Assembly (NCBI RefSeq): GCF_001280595.1
Contig: NZ_LITU01000050.1
Location: 35,877 to 99,876 of the forward strand
DNA length: 64,000 nucleotides
Direction of reading: 5' to 3'
DNA from: Paenibacillus xylanivorans
Lineage (GTDB): Bacteria > Bacillota > Bacilli > Paenibacillales > Paenibacillaceae
Shown here: piece by piece, positions 61,456 through 64,000 of the stretch
How positions within the stretch are numbered: the first letter of the stretch is position 1
How the letters are laid out: each line of letters opens with the position of its first letter
Notes under the pieces: model-generated
Told to the model about the DNA's origin: nothing
Seen by the model: only the letters and a program-made list of their open reading frames with translations
Databases searched by the model: none
Position numbers and translations under genes: made by a program

Positions 61456-62442
61456 ATGATGAAGATCTATCCAAAAACCAACGAGAACGACCCATATAAA
61501 AATGCAAAACCAAGGCGCAAATGGCTGATGATCACCCTTGTTATTGTTCTGGGCCTTGGTGCCGTGATATACAGCCTGGCAGACCGTTATTTGATCCAAC
61601 ATGTGGAAGTGGTTGTAGCAGATGACAATACATCAGCAACCAGTAACTCCAGCGAAACTTCGACTACGGCGACTGAATTGAATGCGACGTCAGATGACTG
61701 GAATTATTCCAGCGATGATATGAAGGTTAAGATCGATAAGGTACAGACGGGCTCTGGCTCAGATCAGATCACGTATTACGTCGCAGATGTACAGCTGACG
61801 AATGCGAGCAGCCTGCGCTCGGCTCTGGCAGATAACAGCTTTGGCACGAATATTACCGAAAACACTTCAGAGATTGCTTCGGCCAACAATGCTATCTTTG
61901 CGATTAACGGTGACTACTACGGTTTCCGTGATGACGGCGTGATTATCCGTAATGGCACAGTATACCGGGATGATCCGGTACGTGATGCGATGGCGCTATT
62001 CAGTGACGGTACGATGAAGACGTACAACGAAACAGAAGTTTCCTCATCGGAACTGCTGGCAGAAGGCGCGACCAATACGTTATCTTTTGGACCAATTCTG
62101 GTTCAGGACGGCGAGATTGTAAGTGACTTCAGCAGTGTGAAAATTGATAGTAACTTCGGTAACCGATCGATCCAGGATGCGAACCCCAGAACCGCGATCG
62201 GTATGATTGCCCCGAATCATTATGTGTTCGTTGTGGTGGACGGACGGCAGGGTGATAGCCGTGGCATGACTTTGGCAGAGCTTGCTGATGTGATGAAAGG
62301 TCTTGGAGCAACAGAAGCCTATAATCTGGACGGCGGCGGTTCATCCACAATGTATTTCATGGGGCGGGTTGTCAATAATCCACTGGGGAGAAACCAGGAA
62401 CGTGGCGTAAGTGACATCCTTTATCTGAAGGAGGGACAATGA
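61456..62442 (+). CDS. Phosphodiester glycosidase (NAGPA/DUF2233) protein
   Basis: 328 residues. Basic N-terminus, one membrane helix (residues 22-41, RRKWLMITLVIVLGLGAVIY), a Ser/Thr linker, and a NAGPA-domain part with FAINGDYYGFRDDGVIIRNG, NPRTAIGMI and YNLDGGGSSTMYF (catalytic region). This domain hydrolyses phosphodiester-linked sugars (GlcNAc-1-P type) on exopolysaccharide or teichoic acid. It overlaps the GT2-GtrA gene by four bases, so it is coupled to it. Confidence 0.85.
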   Translation: MMKIYPKTNENDPYKNAKPRRKWLMITLVIVLGLGAVIYSLADRYLIQHVEVVVADDNTSATSNSSETSTTATELNATSDDWNYSSDDMKVKIDKVQTGSGSDQITYYVADVQLTNASSLRSALADNSFGTNITENTSEIASANNAIFAINGDYYGFRDDGVIIRNGTVYRDDPVRDAMALFSDGTMKTYNETEVSSSELLAEGATNTLSFGPILVQDGEIVSDFSSVKIDSNFGNRSIQDANPRTAIGMIAPNHYVFVVVDGRQGDSRGMTLAELADVMKGLGATEAYNLDGGGSSTMYFMGRVVNNPLGRNQERGVSDILYLKEGQ

Positions 62443-63458
62443 TCATGACGATATTAATTCCATCATACGAACCGGATGTGCGGTTATTAAATCTCGTTTT
62501 ACAGTTGCAGACGTTTAAGTTAGGACCCATTGTTATTGTAGATGATGGCAGCGGCCCAGGTTACCGGGGGATTTTCGAGACGGCTGAAGCCTATGGATGC
62601 ACGGTCCTGAAACATACGGCTAATCTGGGAAAAGGACGGGCGCTCAAGACGGGATTTCAATATATCAAGAAACATGGGCCACAGGGCGGAATTGTGTGCG
62701 CGGACAGTGACGGACAGCATCTGCCGCATGATATCAAACGCATCTTTGATGTACTATTGGAGCAGACCACCCCAGGCATGGTTCTGGGAAGCCGTCGTTT
62801 TAGTGGAACCATTCCAGCGCGAAGCCGTTTCGGCAACACGGTCACACGAGGTGTCTTTTCTCTCACGACAGGTACGAAAGTCTATGATACGCAGACAGGC
62901 CTGCGAGGTTTTCCATACTCGATGTTGGACTGGCTGTGCCAGATACCGGGGGAACGGTTTGAATACGAAATGAACATGCTGCTAACAGCGCATAAAGAAG
63001 GATATAAGATCACGGAGGAGTTTATCGATACGGTCTATCTGGATCATAACAAATCCTCTCATTTTCGCCCATTGGTAGATTCATTCCGAATTTATATGCC
63101 GATTCTGATGTTCAGTACGTCTTCGGTGTTATCGGCCTTGATCGATTTTGGCTTACTGTTCGTGATCCAGTACTTCACGCATAATCTGTTCCTATCGGTG
63201 GTTGCAGCGAGACTTTGCAGCTCCATCTTCAACTATACGGTCAATCGAAAGTATGTATTTTCAACCGGGAAAACGTCAAGGGTTCGCCAGTCTTTACCGA
63301 AATACTTCTCGCTGGTCATCCTAGTGCTGCTATTAAATTACGGATTGTTGTACTTCTACAATGAAAAACTGATTATCCCGCTGATTGCAGCCAAGCTGTT
63401 AACCGAGGTGTCGATCTTTGTATTCAGCTATTGGGCGCAGCGCAGATTTGTGTATTAA
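62439..63458 (+). CDS. Glycosyltransferase family 2 fused to GtrA-like membrane domain
   Basis: 339 residues: N-terminal GT2 domain (1-205) with VIVDDGSGPGYRG, ADSDGQHLP (DxD-type metal motif) and GSRRFSGTIPARSRFGN; C-terminal GtrA-type domain (215-339) with four membrane helices and NYTVNRKYVF. Such fusions load a sugar on undecaprenyl phosphate for wall glycan modification. Operon with the glycosidase. Confidence 0.88.
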   Translation: MIMTILIPSYEPDVRLLNLVLQLQTFKLGPIVIVDDGSGPGYRGIFETAEAYGCTVLKHTANLGKGRALKTGFQYIKKHGPQGGIVCADSDGQHLPHDIKRIFDVLLEQTTPGMVLGSRRFSGTIPARSRFGNTVTRGVFSLTTGTKVYDTQTGLRGFPYSMLDWLCQIPGERFEYEMNMLLTAHKEGYKITEEFIDTVYLDHNKSSHFRPLVDSFRIYMPILMFSTSSVLSALIDFGLLFVIQYFTHNLFLSVVAARLCSSIFNYTVNRKYVFSTGKTSRVRQSLPKYFSLVILVLLLNYGLLYFYNEKLIIPLIAAKLLTEVSIFVFSYWAQRRFVY

Positions 63459-63469
63459 AACTCAAACAC

Positions 63470-63508
63470 AGAGAGAGTAAGCATATCGCTTGCTCTCTTT
63501 TTTTTCAT
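63470..63508 (+). terminator. Terminator of the glycan operon
   Basis: AGAGAGAGTAAGC / GCTTGCTCTCT stem with ATATC loop and an eight-T run. Confidence 0.85.
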
Positions 63509-63628
63509 TCAAAACCGTTTCATGTTTACCGCGTTATGGGGTACGATGGAGGTAGCCATTTTGTGTAATTAACTGGAAGCATATATGGATGAATTCATAC
63601 CATTATTAGTACATGGGAGGAATAAAGT

Positions 63629-64000
63629 ATGGTTCCACAGCGAGTGAGTCTGGTTACTATTGGTGCAATACATTTGCCTGAGCTGCGTTTGTTCTATCAG
63701 AAGCTTGGCTGGAGTGAGACAGCAATCAGTTCAGATCAGTACAGTGTCTTTGAAACGACAGGTGTACTGTTATCTTTATATCCCATTCAGGAACTTGAGA
63801 AAGATACGGGTATGACATCCAGTGCATCTGGTGGGTTGAAGGGAACGTTGCTCGCAATCAATGTGGATAAAGCGGAAGACGTGGATGATACCATTGGGGA
63901 AATTCGTGCAGCCGGAGGGAATGTAATCAGAGAACCATATGACGCTGCCTGGGGCGGAAGAATCGCCTATTTCCTGGACCCGGAGAATAACTGCTGGGAA
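63629..64000 (+). CDS. VOC-family protein, 3' end outside the window
   Basis: ATG 63629 follows GGGAGGAATAAAGT and the frame is open to the window end (124 codons). LVTIGAIHLPELRLFYQKLGW at the start and GRIAYFLDPENNCWE at the end are the two paired VOC/glyoxalase modules, including the metal-ligand Glu. The function is likely antibiotic-binding or isomerase; the last few residues are missing. Confidence 0.8.
   Translation, partial: MVPQRVSLVTIGAIHLPELRLFYQKLGWSETAISSDQYSVFETTGVLLSLYPIQELEKDTGMTSSASGGLKGTLLAINVDKAEDVDDTIGEIRAAGGNVIREPYDAAWGGRIAYFLDPENNCWE

Overview
The window reads as a chromosomal segment of a spore-former of the Paenibacillus type (Bacillota). Support: strong AGGAGG-type ribosome sites with many TTG/GTG starts, YesM/YesN-type two-component control of a carbohydrate ABC transporter, an HssRS-HrtAB haem module, an AraC regulator fused to a siderophore-binding domain, an ECF sigma/anti-sigma pair, and many small DUF, GNAT and NUDIX genes. 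No rRNA, tRNA, CRISPR array or transposase was recognised.

Layout. 1-5.7 kb: a partial gene, a chloramphenicol-phosphotransferase-like kinase, and a Fur-controlled iron-siderophore locus (binding lipoprotein, FhuF-like Fe-S protein, AraC-binding-protein fusion). 5.7-11.9 kb: a decayed zone with a frameshifted UMP-kinase-like gene, unknown exported proteins, gene remnants and a degenerate copy of the integrase platform found further on. 11.9-25.1 kb: the standout region. A broken tyrosine recombinase is followed by a candidate promoter and attI-like site, then thirteen short AT-rich genes, all on the + strand. Twelve imperfect inverted repeats separate them. Each repeat starts with an RYYYAAC-like box and ends with GTTRRRY followed by GAAAT, which is the anatomy of integron attC sites. 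Cargo includes a VOC protein, DUF4240, NUDIX, two PD-(D/E)XK-like nucleases, a YVDD reverse transcriptase, two proteins with HEPN-like signatures, two membrane proteins, a stand-alone HNH-associated domain and a GIY-YIG-like protein. This looks like an integron-type cassette array with defence-flavoured cargo in a Gram-positive host, worked by a recombinase that lacks the IntI-specific insertion and is now dead.

25.1-33.7 kb: a broken XRE gene, two small unknowns, then a sugar ABC transporter (binding lipoprotein, YesN and YesM on the minus strand, two permeases divergent). 33.7-46 kb: VOC, flavodoxin-fold reductase with divergent HxlR regulator, a NUDIX remnant, DUF4085, ECF sigma/anti-sigma, GmhB-like phosphatase, NUDIX, an Imm11-like protein, SHOCT-type membrane proteins, a frameshifted lipoprotein and a CDF metal exporter. 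46.4-50.3 kb: HssRS-HrtAB-like haem sensing and efflux, with a direct repeat before hrtB matching the pattern of the staphylococcal HssR site. 50.4-64 kb: single genes (NUDIX, DUF4275, alpha/beta hydrolase, GNATs, APH-type kinase, DUF2569, PdxH-like oxidase, radical SAM, phosphodiester glycosidase, GT2-GtrA, partial VOC).

Functional calls are made by eye from motifs and family memory; no search was run. Terminators and operators are judged from visible symmetry only.
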